Assembly: GCF_024362695.1 (NCBI RefSeq)
Contig: NC_065407.1
Span: 868,001-932,000 of the forward strand
Length of the DNA: 64,000 nucleotides
From: Pectinophora gossypiella
Lineage: Eukaryota; Arthropoda; Insecta; Lepidoptera; Gelechiidae
Direction: 5' to 3'
Shown here: positions 31,773 through 42,900 of the stretch, in pieces
Layout of the letters: each line of letters opens with the position of its first letter
Numbering within the stretch: the first letter of the stretch is position 1
Translations under genes and position numbers: made by a program
Notes under the pieces: model-generated
Told to the model about the DNA's origin: nothing
The model's input: the letters and a program-made list of their open reading frames with translations, nothing else
The model's database searches: none

Positions 31773-33308
31773 CTTCATGAAGGAGGAGTCAAGTAGTGAT
31801 CGACAATAAGTCACGTCATAAAAAAGAAAAAGTAAAATGCTCGTGTCTTTACGAGCACTCGTCAGAACAACTTGTGTTGCGCGACATTGACTCCCAAACC
31901 GAAAGACAAATGCTGCTCATGATAGAGTCGTGCTATAAAAGAACATGTGACGTCATGAAACAGAGCAGCTCCATGTACTGACGATGCCCGGGGCGTGCAT
32001 GGAATACATTTTTGTTCATAGAAACCATTTTCAATTTCACGGCTCAATCTTTGTGTGCTCGGGGTGAATATGTAAAAGGGCATTCGTTGGTGTCAACAAA
32101 GTGTAATGGTTTCGTGCTAGCGCGTGCTTGATCTATGAGTTAGAATATAGACAGATTTTCAATTGGAAGAGAATGGTGAAACCGAACGTTTTGCAAACAT
32201 TTTATTCGACTTTTCTCTGTCGTATGTCGAATCGACTAGCGTATGTAGATTTATGATTGTACCATTAGTATGATGACACAATAGTTCACAAAACAAGTGT
32301 CCATTGATGGAAAGCGGAATCGTTTAGAGCGAGGAGCAGAGTGCTTTTGACAAATTATTTAAGAACGTGTGTAAGGAAGGGGACGTGGCCTATTATACGC
32401 ATGATTGATCGTGTGATGGCGCCGACAAACGGTGCCTTTTTAATCTTTTCTCAACCTGCTACGCTACAAATTCAAGTCGACCTTTGAAAAATTACTACGT
32501 ATATTTTCCTTCATACCTTATTTGCAAGTTTGATCTTTTTGTAAGGGATTTCAGAGTTCTTGTTATTCTGGTCGTGTTAACGTAGGCCTTTTGTGAAGGG
32601 CTCATTGCCTTTTGTATAGTAAAATGCTCGACTGAGATAGTTTGATTTTAGTATTGTGATTTGATATGTTTTGCTACTAGTGTTTCTGTCCCGTATAATA
32701 GTCAAAGATAAATTAAGCAGAAGAGTTTGTTCGGTAGTCTTTTACAATGATATTATACAAAGAAACTGGAGTAGAACTTTTGATATAATTATCTATGTGT
32801 AATAGTAGGTAGTTGGCGGCGTTAGACATATTGATGCTAAATACATAGTTGCGCAGTAAAATGAAATGTAAGTACGTCATAATTTGGCCAAGGGAGCTGT
32901 CATGAAATAAAATTGTAAATGTGTGTAAACATATGCCCTGGCCCTGTGTCGGGTATAGCTTATTTCATATTATATGGGACGTATCCATCATCCGCGTATC
33001 GGGGCAGTTATGACGCGAGGGTTGTCGACGATATTAGGCGGAATTAACAACACTTTGTGATACTTTTGACGGGGAGAAATGTTTTTATGAATTGTTTATG
33101 CGGACGGCTAGGTCTCGAACGTATTTTGACCGTTAATTGCCGCTTTGTTTGGCGATACATTCGTTGGATACAGGCAGCTAAATTGACTAAACTTTTCGAA
33201 ATAAATTGTACTTTAGACAGATAGCTGGGTTATGTACCTAATGAAATATGATCGGTAACAGCTATGTTTATTACAGAACATTTGGCATACATAACACATA
33301 AATATCCT
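31773..33308. other. Intergenic stretch, no feature recognised
   Basis: This 1.5-kb segment shares no repeats with the rest of the window and has no ORF of interest. Confidence 0.45.
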
Positions 33309-33408
33309 AATATACGTTCCCACTGCCGGGCTCAGGCGTTCCCTCAATCAACTGGAGAGGGTATGGAGCATACTCCACCACTCTGCTCCAGTGCGGGTTG
33401 GTGGACAC
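33309..33408 (-). mobile_element. SINE B, 3' portion
   Basis: Complement of the SINE B 3' half: CAATCAACTGGAGAGGGTAT and CTCCAGTGCGGGTTGGTGG are recognisable despite several substitutions. Confidence 0.8.
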
Positions 33409-33871
33409 GTAACAACAATGTATAACAGTGTTGCCAATTGCCAGGTACCTATTTAAATAAGCCCGTCTGTTTTTGTAATTGTTTTTTTGGTGCAATAAAG
33501 TATATTTGTAAAGTAAGCAAAAATAATAAAAATATGAGAAATCCATCGTCTGAGTGATTGTTTACAAATGAAGCAGTACGGAGCCCGAGAAACTTCTTCC
33601 CAGGGGAAATCAGCGCTACAATTACATCTCAAATGGTGCTGCCAATATCACACGGAGAACCTTTAAAAATACCAATAAGTAACATTCGATTATGGTTTAC
33701 TTCTGTGCCGGTGAGTCTATTTAAAGATATTTTCTTTTCTTTTCTCGTTTCAATAGGTTTTCAAAGTTGAAAGTAGTATGTACGTACAATTCAATGAAAT
33801 TCTGAAACTAAATGCTATAATATTTATGAACAGGATTTAGTAAAAAAATATGACTTTCTTTTATTATTATT
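33409..33871. other. Intergenic stretch, no feature recognised
   Basis: The 70-codon ORF at 33558-33770 has no recognisable domain. Confidence 0.4.
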
Positions 33872-34107
33872 TTTTTATGGACGTGGCTTATTGTAGATTT
33901 GCCGCAGATGGCATTAACTACTTGGCCGGACAAATGGGGAGCGCTGAAGGCTCTCACCCGGTACAACGTTTAAGACAATAGGCCTGAGGGTGCCCAGTTG
34001 GGCGCGAACCTCGGGTCAGGTCGTCGTCTGAGAGAAAAATATTTGAAATAATTAATCAACCCTAGTGGGTCGATAGCGATAAGCGCTGATTGAGGGAAAT
34101 CGTCGGG
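33872..34107 (-). mobile_element. Retroposon D with poly(A) remnant
   Basis: The left edge is a T-rich run (the poly(A) complement) followed by GGACGTGGCTTATTG. It continues through the family to GAGGGAAATCGTCG. The 5' end of the family is missing. Confidence 0.78.
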
Positions 34108-34413
34108 TAATATGACTAACCATTAAAGACAATATCGCAAAGCGACTAGACGTAATATCAACTAGATCTAATTTACTTGATCGCAAAATGACTACCATAG
34201 CTTGATTGACACAATCACTTGTAAAAATAATCTCTAATGTTAATGTTTCCTTATTTTGATATATGTAATTATAGTTTATATTACTGTTACTCATCAGTAA
34301 TTACTTTTTGTAACCGTTTGTAACGATATGGGTAACTGTCATGTATTCTATTAAATTAAATAAATAATAAAAGGAACAATTGGAAACATATTTTAAAACT
34401 AAGTAAATAAGTA

Positions 34414-34604
34414 CGGTCACGAGCATTAATATGTATACACTTTGGTACCATGAAACATTAACTTTTTTGACAAATTGAACTGTAAGTCTCACTAAATGTC
34501 AAATATGTTAGTGCGACAGAGTCCTAAAGTGGGTACATTATATTGCTCATGACTACTGTAAGTCTCACTAAATGTCAAATATGTTAGTGCGTTGCTCATG
34601 ACTG
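34414..34604. mobile_element. MITE H, copy 5, with partial internal duplication
   Basis: A full copy from CGGTCACGAGCA is followed by a second, partial copy of CTGTAAGTCTCACTAAATG up to TGCTCATGACTG, with TA at 34605-34606. The extra 50 bp repeats the middle of the element. Confidence 0.85.
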
Positions 34605-34606
34605 TA

Positions 34607-35390
34607 CCTATAGAGGTTTATACCAACAGTAAGACTTCCTTACTACTCATTCGACGAAACGATACTTATCCCGGAGAATTGTCGGCATTATGTATTTACG
34701 ACGCTGCTCAATTCTGTAAGTCGGTTTGTGATAATACTATGAATATTCAGAGATTCAGGGCGAGGCGCGGTCTCGGAGGATGGAGCCTTCCGAGCATAAG
34801 AGAGGAAGTGAGGACCAGTTTCGAAACAATATGATATTATCGCGGCATTTAAGCGCTCCTAATAAGATTTACCTCAATATTAATGCGCATCGCGGGGTCC
34901 ATTGTTCGCGTATTATCTAAACACAGCCGGCGCTCCGTCAATTTCGTTACAAGCACTTTCTGTCTCACCACGCTAATGGGACTAGCTATTGTGGACACTA
35001 CTGTCTAAAGCGATATTAATATTCAGTCCTATCACAAAAGAAAAACCCCGACTATTACAGAACAATCGTGTCCTCCAACCTTTGGCTCCACAAAAAGAAC
35101 AAGATGATTAATTGTTCTTCCGACCTCTTCAAAACACCGTCTTATTCTTTTAAATACTTCCGCTATTTTCCGACTCGATGACGATGAGAGGGTGTTTCCC
35201 GACTATAAATTAATATTGTATTGCGGTTTTTAAAAACAAAAATGTTTTCGTTGGCGTTTTAGACTTGAAAAAACACTCATTAAATATTTAAGGAGTAATG
35301 ATGATGGTTGATTTTTATAAAAGTTTAGACTCACGTGGCAAAAACAGTTTCATATATAAATATAAGTAACCTAAGCTCGCTATTATATCA
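34607..35390. other. Intergenic stretch, no feature recognised
   Basis: No element ends, tails or coding similarity seen. Confidence 0.4.
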
Positions 35391-35996
35391 ACGGCCTCCG
35401 TGGTCCAGTGGTTTGAGCGTTGGGCTCACGATCCGGAGGTCCCGGGTTCCAATCCCGGTGGGGACACAACACGAAAATCACTTTGTGATCCCTTTGAGGT
35501 CGATTACCAACCCCATCAATACCTGACATGGCTCATGTAACGACTATTTACTTACGTCAGCAAGTAGTAACCGGGACCAACGGCTTAATCTTTCGAACGC
35601 CGGAACGCGGATCTCGACCAGACAAAATGTAAAATCTATTGTGTCTGGTATCTCGGCATATGAGAGGTTAACGTGCCTTCCGAAGCACGGATCATCTTTC
35701 TTTCGGACAATCAGGTAATCAGTCTGTAATGTCCAAACCGAACTAGGGATCACAAAGTGATTTTCGTGATGTGTGACTTACTTACATGAGTAAGTAGTAA
35801 CTGGGCCCAACGGCTTATCGTGCCTTTCGAAGCACGGATCATCCTACTGTTTTTGGACAATCAGGTGATCAGCCTGTTATATCCTAACCAAACTAGGGAT
35901 TACAAAGTGTTTTTGTGATATGTCCCCACCGGGATTCGAACCTGGGATCTCCGTATCGTGAGCCCAAAGTTCAACCACTGGACAATGGAGGCCGTT
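35391..35996. mobile_element. Rearranged cluster of SINE A parts in opposite orientations
   Basis: 35391-35494 is a plus-strand SINE A head and start of body. It joins directly to a minus-strand 3' half and body (about 35495-35768, interrupted by a mini-MITE), which joins a second minus-strand copy (about 35769-35996) ending in a complete head. At least three SINE A pieces are fused without intervening DNA. Confidence 0.8.
35589..35667. mobile_element. Mini-MITE S, 79 bp, TTAA target, inside SINE A
   Basis: It interrupts GGCTTAACGTGCC of SINE A, leaving TTAA at 35585-35588 and 35668-35671. Uninterrupted SINE A copies have one TTAA. The ends are TCTTTCGAACGCC and the complement of CCTCTCATATGCC. 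A related element with TTAA on both sides is at 52233-52303. A TTAA target is typical of piggyBac-type elements. Confidence 0.82.
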
Positions 35997-36339
35997 AATA
36001 GGTATTAGTATGTTTAGTGAAACAAAGGCATGTTGTATGGTGATGCGTATTGTCGAAGTACGGTCCGATCGAACGGCGCGTGATTTCAATCCACTCGAGC
36101 ACACGTTCCGGACACGGCCACTAAAAGCGAATCGCCGTAAACAAGAATTAACGCCAAACCTGCACCGACCGCTGCACTCTCCTTTATGGTGACATGATAA
36201 AAGCTACTCGTTTTCAGAGCACAATACGCTCTATTCATAAAAGACTATCAAAATATTTTATGTTGCATTGATGTTTTAGGGACTTTAAAAATTAAAAAGT
36301 TGAATACGAAATTATCTACTAAGTACATACATATATAAA

Positions 36340-36432
36340 CTCACGCCTATTTCCCACCGGGGTAAGCAGAGACTATAGAATTCCATTTGCTTGGATCCTG
36401 ACATACTTCTCTTGCTTCCTCCACATTCGCCA
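36340..36432 (-). mobile_element. LINE tail (family N): last codons and 3' end
   Basis: On the minus strand it carries the end of the coding region seen at 44609-45071 (complement of CACGCCTATTTCCCACC and TCTCTTGCTTCCTCCAC), followed by GTTTATATATGTATG. It is a short 5'-truncated copy. Confidence 0.78.
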
Positions 36433-36530
36433 ATAACATACTTACAAAAAAAATAACTAAAAAAAACACTAAAAAAATTGAAAACAAAACAAAAATTAAC
36501 ATTAACAAATTATATACTTATCTAAAACTT

Positions 36531-36848
36531 AACAGCCTCAGTGGTCTACTGGTTAGAGCGAGGCCCGAGTTCGATTCCCGATGGGGACATTGTCGAAATC
36601 ACTTTGTGAGACTGTTCTTTGTTTGGTAAGGACTTTTTAGGCTTGAATCACCTGTTTGTCTGAAAAAGTAAGATGACTCCGTGCTTCGGAGGGCACGTTA
36701 AGCCGTTGGCCCCGGCTATCAGCCGTAAAAACACCTCCACCAACGCGCAGAGGAGCAGCGTGGTGGAGTATGCTCCATACCCCGGGTGATGAGGGGAGGC
36801 CTGTGCTCAGCAGTGGACGTATGTAAGCTTTTTATGTGTAATGTATAC
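36531..36848 (+). mobile_element. SINE B, near full length
   Basis: The tRNA-like head (GTGGTCTACTGGTTAGAGCG; GAGTTCGATTCCCGATGG) is followed by TTTGTTTGGTAAGGAC, the shared central domain (GTGCTTCGGAGGGCACG) and the SINE B 3' domain. About 15 bp of the head between A and B boxes and some bases near 36785 are lost. Confidence 0.88.
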
Positions 36849-37434
36849 ATAGGTATGTATAGGTAAACAGAACTGTGTTGTACAGGGTCGTAAAGAAGAA
36901 TTAGCAGCATTATGGTGAATACAGGCCAATAGGCTGTTTCGGTATCGAACGGGTATCACTTTCATTCCAAAGGGATTGCCTACTAATGCTTGAAGTATTA
37001 CAATGGCCGTATAAAGTTCCTCAATCTATTTTAGTACGTATTATGGTACGATAAGAAACAAATTCATGTGTGAATTAATCAATCATTGCTGATATAATCG
37101 GCGTCAATGGCGAAGGAAATCGGGATGAATATAGATTTAAGAGATACGGTACAAATGTGATATACATATATAATTTAATCCGCTCCGCTAACTCGTAGTT
37201 GAGTGTTGAGTATTGTGTTATTATTATTATTTTATTATTTATTTATTAAAAATAAGTACAGTACTTAATACATTTTTTTACAATTTTAGAGAATATTAGA
37301 TACGCATTTTTTATTATTGCTTGCGTGACGTCAGCAAGGGCAAAAACAAGTGAAATTTTAGGTGTTTCTAAAAAATAGATAGGGTTGATAAAACACAAAA
37401 ATATCGAAATTAGTTTTAAATGGACTATATTTTC
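36849..37434. other. AT-rich intergenic stretch
   Basis: A (TTA)n/TTTATTTA run near 37218-37250 may be a LINE tail on the minus strand. No coding part was recognised. Confidence 0.4.
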
Positions 37435-37625
37435 AAAATTCAAAAAAAAAATCAAAAATATTTATTTTTCAAAATTGGCTTACAAAGTTAGCGCTTTTTG
37501 AACGTCAAGAAATTAAATTGCATATTATGTAACTAGCTGTAGAACTACTACCAAGACGTGGCCAGAAAACGTCCCAGCACAGGGCCCTAGTCCTACTGTT
37601 TCATGTTTTCCTTTCTTTTCTTTGT
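37435..37625 (-). mobile_element. LINE 3' end (family O), copy 2
   Basis: Inverted relative of 9128-9360, sharing the complement of TTGACGTTCAAAAAGCGC and GTCCTACTGTTTCATG. It has no coding sequence. Confidence 0.65.
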
Positions 37626-37943
37626 TTTTAAATAATTTATTAATATTACATATTTTATAGACTTAAATACAAGTCAAAATAAATTATAAAAAAATACATT
37701 AAAAAATCGTAACATGGTCAATTGAATGAATATTATATATATATTAAATGTGGTAAGAAAAATCTGTTTAAATAAGAACTTTAAAAAATAAAACATCTTT
37801 TTTAGAAAACTATAAAATAAAGAATAATGGTATGCATAGAACGGAGAGTCCCCCTCTTTCTCTTACTCTTACTAGTAATTCCTCGTTAGTAACCCTACAA
37901 CCCCTAGCAGTTTTGATTAAAAAGTTAAAAATATAAAGTACTT

Positions 37944-38245
37944 CATCATCATCAGCCCATTAACGTCCCCACTGTTGGGGCACGGGCCTTCCCTATGGAT
38001 GGATAGGGAGATCGGGCCTTAAACCATCACGCGGGCCCAGTGCGGTTTGATGGTTATTAACGACTGCTAATGCAGCCAGGACCAACGGCTTAACGTGCCT
38101 TCCGAACGGAGGAGCTCGAGATGAAAACTTTTTTTTGTGGTCACCCATCCTATGACCGGCCTTTGCGAAAGTTGCTTGACTTCAACAATCGCAGACCGAG
38201 CGCGTTTACCGCTGCGCCACGGAGCTCCTCACAAAAAAAGTCCTC
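37944..38245 (-). mobile_element. SINE C with 11-bp target duplication
   Basis: On the minus strand the order is A-box-like head, 5S-like segment (GAAGTCAAGCAACTTTCGC then GGATGGGTGACC), central domain (partly deleted: CGTTCGGAAGGCACG) and 3' domain to (GAT)n. ATAAAGTACTT flanks it at 37933-37943 and 38246-38256. Confidence 0.9.
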
Positions 38246-38256
38246 ATAAAGTACTT

Positions 38257-38938
38257 ACCAATCCCAAAATCCCAAAAATTATCGGAGGGATTGGCCGGGG
38301 ATCGCGCAAAGTCAAGAAGAGTGGAAAAATCAAGGGGAGGTCTTTGCCCAGCAGTGGGATCGAATAGGCTAAATAAGACAAGATAAGATTATAGAATAGG
38401 ATACTATTGCGCTGAGTGAGGCCCTTTTATCTCAAGGCGTCCACCACCAGCACCTTATGATCATTTCGACAAACATCCGTCTTGATTTTTTTGTAATTGT
38501 TTAGTGGAAATTTGACATTATTATATTGTCTTCTTTTTTATGTGTGGCGACCTTTTACAGTAAACTATTTCTATTCTATTCTATAGATAAGACCAATCTC
38601 AATAAATGAATGTTTAAAACCATCTCCATACCTACGCTTGATTAATCCCGATACAAGTATCCTAAGGCCTCTGGATAACAGTCGTGCCATGTTTCACGGT
38701 GATGTATCGCCAGGGAGTTGCCTTTTTTCCTAACAAGCCTGCCGGGGCCCGCCGGCCACCGAATGTTAAACACACCCCTCGTTAACAAACTTACCGCTAC
38801 TTTTCGCCTCTTATCATTTACAAGGCTATTTACCGACCAGACAGTTCTACTTTGTAGTTTTATTCCGACCACAATGCCTATTACCGAGTGCACAACTTAA
38901 CTGCTAAAGCCCCAATTGATATGATTTATCATGTACAA
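38257..38938. other. Intergenic stretch, no feature recognised
   Basis: GGTCTTTGCCCAGCAGTGGG near 38339 is a short SINE B-like scrap. Otherwise background sequence. Confidence 0.4.
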
Positions 38939-38945
38939 TAGTCAC

Positions 38946-39279
38946 AGCCTCCTTGGTCTAGTGGTTAGAGCGTAAGGTTCATGATCTAGAGGTCCAGGTT
39001 CGATTCCTGATGGGAACATTGTCGAAATCACTTTGTGAGACTGTCCTTTGTTTGGTAAGGACTTTTCAGGTTTGAATCACCTGATTGTCTGAAAAAGTAA
39101 GATGATTCTGTGCTGCGGAGGGCACGTTAAGCCGTTGGTCCCGGCTATTAGCCGTAAAAACACCTCCACCAACCCGCATTGGAGCAGCGTGATGGAGTAT
39201 GCTCTATACCCCATCCGGTTGATTGAGGGGAGGCCTGTGCCCAGCAGTGGGACGTATATAGGCTGTTTATGTATGTATG
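38946..39279 (+). mobile_element. SINE B, full length, with 7-bp target duplication
   Basis: The head (GGTCTAGTGGTTAGAGCG; CAGGTTCGATTCCTG), body, central domain (GCTGCGGAGGGCACGTTAAG) and 3' domain ending (TATG)n are all present. TAGTCAC flanks it at 38939-38945 and 39280-39286. Best SINE B reference in the window. Confidence 0.93.
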
Positions 39280-39382
39280 TAGTCACTGTGGTATACAGGC
39301 TTGCTTCGAACTTCGGTAGCGGACTTGCACCAATGAGTTATAAATTTATCACAAGTGCAGTTTTCGCTAACACAGTCAACTC

Positions 39383-39522
39383 GACGATTATAGACAGCGA
39401 TACGGCTCACCACCTATCACGTTGGTCCAACAGAAAGCCCGCTGAGGTGTGGGTACTTAATTCATCTTGCGATGAATGTACCTCTGACTACCCCAATTCG
39501 GATATAGTCGTGAGCTTATATT
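39383..39522 (-). repeat. Repeat T, near-complete copy
   Basis: Inverted relative of 13455-13593, with GATACGGCTCACCACCTATC and an intact GATGAATGTACCTCTGAC region that shows the empty site for MITE H copy 2. Confidence 0.65.
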
Positions 39523-39717
39523 GTGTTATGTACACTATATTCATATACTGTGGAGAGAGAGAGAGAGTGTGAAGGCAAACCTTTAAAAATTGGCTATTGG
39601 ATTGGGCCAAAGATAAATTATAATGAAATGCTAATCTTATTGTGGTAATTGTAAGTGGAGTTTTTCTTCGCAAAGTTCTTGTTTTTTTTTGTGATAAAAT
39701 GATTTTCAATACTATTA

Positions 39718-39953
39718 TACTATTGCGATAGACAATTTCACTTGGTATTAACTCAAAATCATAACCTGAATCATCCCCCTAAGTATTCGTTACACACAAG
39801 GCGATCAATAAGACGATCAGCATTCTCTCCTAGAATTAGTTCCAATGTAGATTTTACTATATGTTTTTATATACAAAACATAAACTCACAATTATATCCC
39901 AATTAGAGTAGTCAGAGATACTCAGAATTCGTTACGATGTCACTTACACCACG
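39718..39953. mobile_element. MITE G right half, interrupted by a partial repeat T
   Basis: GACAATTTCACTTGGTATT...AGTATTCGTTACA (39718-39795) and GTTACGATGTCACTTACACC (about 39930-39950) are parts of one MITE G arm. Between them is about 130 bp including repeat T sequence (39875-39918). Confidence 0.65.
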
Positions 39954-39955
39954 TA

Positions 39956-39974
39956 CGGTCACGAGCATTAATAT
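39956..39974. mobile_element. MITE H, copy 6, left part
   Basis: CGGTCACGAGCATTAATAT is the first 19 bases of MITE H. The element continues at 43882 beyond a 3.9-kb insertion. Confidence 0.9.
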
Positions 39975-42900
39975 CGAGGGTTGAAAGGCAAAAGGGTTTA
40001 AGCGACATTTTGGGCGAAATTGACTTATATATATATTCGGAATCAGCGATTTTTTCCGCGTCGACTGATCTTGGTTTCAGATCAATCGAAGCTACTTTTT
40101 GGCGCTTCAACCAATTAGCACTTTGGGTACATTTTTAAAAACCCGTGTTTTAACCGACAAAAAATGCACAAAATTCTGGGCGGGTGGCATATCAGTCGTA
40201 TTCCGGGATATGAGTCGGTCACATAAGCTGTTATGTCTTTTCATTTTCATGATTCGAAGTCTGTTAAAGCGTTTTCCCTGACAGTGTTTTGTTATAGATA
40301 AGTCGGTTAAATCATTTGTCCTTAGACGAAACGAAAATAGATTTGGCGCTTAAATCTTTTTGCTTTAATCCAGATTTTATAAATATTGTCGCTTCAACCG
40401 TTTTGCCTTCGACAGTTTAAAAGTAAAATTGGCACTTGAACTGTTTTGCCTTTACCGAAAATATTCATAGAATTTGACTTCAGCTATTTATGCTACATTA
40501 TTTTTAATTTTTTTATCGTATAAAACAACTATCATTTTCTTTTGAAAGGACTTAAAACGTTTTTCCAAAACAAAAAAGAAATAATGTTAACATTTCAGTC
40601 ATCGCAATTTTGTATGAAACCTTGTGCCCGCATCACTTCAACATATCAAAATAAGTATGGGCAGGTCCTGGTTGGGCGGTTGACACAGCTAAAAATTACG
40701 ATTGGGAAGACCGGGAGTGTGCGTGTCATCATGTCACCCAAGCCGTATCCGTTGAAGGTGACTTCTATTTGTGTCTATCCCAAGTCGTTGTTGTGGTAGA
40801 CTTTGACGTGGCTAGCGGAACCGAACTTCGAATTGAAGATCTGGTCACATGGCATACAATCAAGCTGGCCAGCCGAGTTTACCGTGTAATTGTAGGAAGG
40901 TTTCCGTTGAGTTTTCCGTATTTGGCGTCTTGGACTAAGATTTTCGAGGACTATATCACGCGCTATTCCAGGTTCAGACACACTCATCCCAACTATCAGT
41001 TGGCATGTTGAAAGCCACATGGTTGCGCTTGAGTACGTCTTTGTACCGCAGGTATTGTCCACCTTGTTTACAGTTCCTTCTAGACACCTCGAAATAGAAA
41101 ACCTTTCTGTCATCCATTCGCATGACGTGACCGCACCATCGTAGGTGATGTTTTATGATGAGAGCTTCTATTCCGAATATGCCAGAACGACGTAATACTT
41201 CTGTTATTGGAAAACCATCTTGCCGCTTTATGCGAAGGATGGACCTTAGACATTTAAAGTGTTACGTATCAAGTACGCCGCTGAGACTTTGTACACTAAT
41301 ATTTTAAGTTTTCCAAAGGCTGCCACCGCACCTGTTATCCGGGCTGGCAACTCCGATGACTTTGGAGTCATTTCATATTTGAGAACCCAAATATTTTAAT
41401 TTCGAAACTTCCTCCAGCTCAGCGCCCTTTAAAGCAACATTGGAAGAAGCTACATCCTCGGAGCATCCTCTGGATGGTTATTTTAAAAGGGTTTTACACA
41501 AAACTATAAATATTCTGGTTTGTGACTTAATTGAATCGGCCATTCCTCGGCAAGTTTGATTAACTGACGCATAGATGTGAGACGTGAGAGATCAAAAATG
41601 ATCTTATTCATTTTAGCCTTAATTTCAATTAAGCTATAAATAACAATTCCACAGAGTATCCCACTTATGCGTGACACACAAGCGATATATAAAGAAAATA
41701 GACTAGGAACCATGGCTCCATGTGTTATGACATAGCCTTGTTTCGCGCCGTAGGTAACGACGAATAGCTCTGAAAAGTTACTTCTAAATCAAACTGTCGT
41801 CATCATGTCGTCATGATATTGTCGTATCAGGATAAGTCATAACTTTTCAGGACAATCTGTTTTCTTTAGAGCAATCCACAAGCCGCGTGAAGCCTCACGC
41901 AGCACATAACAAAGGCCGATGTTGTTCAAGCCTTTTGGCCTGAATCTGTTTAATAACAAAACCGTACCCCCATATCTCTGTCCGGACAAAATCATCATTG
42001 GGTTTCCGGAAGTACCTTTTCAGCATCACGGGATAGAATAACGTTACGGCTAAAATTTAATATCGATCGCAATCGACTCGCAAAGAGGAAGAAGGCTAAA
42101 ATCATTCCAGCAGCTGACTCCCATATCTTCAGGATGAGTTTGTATAACCAGTATAACCAATGTGTAGGCATATTATACAGTTCAGATGGTATTTTTGATG
42201 TGTTAGTATTCCTCATCCTTCTTAGCGCGGTAAGAAGTTCTTCAAAGGTCGGGGGTGCCGCTAGATCTTAAGCGAAACCCCCGACCTTGTTGTAACAAAC
42301 TCGACCGATATGTTGTAACAAACAAGTCACTGGTATTACTATTGGGATTTAAGACATCGTTAAAATGTGTCCAAAGCGCTGCTAATAAGTCCTTCTGATC
42401 AGTGAGGCGTTGGGTCTTTTCCTTGTTGTAGATTGAAACTCTCTTCAAAGTTTGTGGCCGAAAACAGTCTTGAAGCTGTCGAAAATCTACCGGAACTGGA
42501 TTGATAGGAATCAGCATAGAGCTGAATTTCACAAGCTTATTCCACCAGGCATTTGTTTTTGAGACATATGGTGACAGAAAAGCCCGCCTGTAGTTCCCCA
42601 CGAGCTGATTTTCACGTTAGAACCATCGCACCAATCTTAGTTTTGCGGTCTGGTTTACCAACCAATAACTTCGGTAGAGGAGAGCACAGCTATAAAAATT
42701 CTCGGCAAAGGAACACCATCTATTTATTATTATTATCATCTATATTATCTCATCGACAGATGTGTCTGCTGCGATGTCCGACGTATCTCGGTTTTAAAAG
42801 CATGATCGAGTTCTGTTATTGTTTGTCAACTTCGACGGTATCTTATGGCCAGCTCGAAGTGGAGGTCTTATGCGCAAATGTATCAGAAATTTTGATCAAA

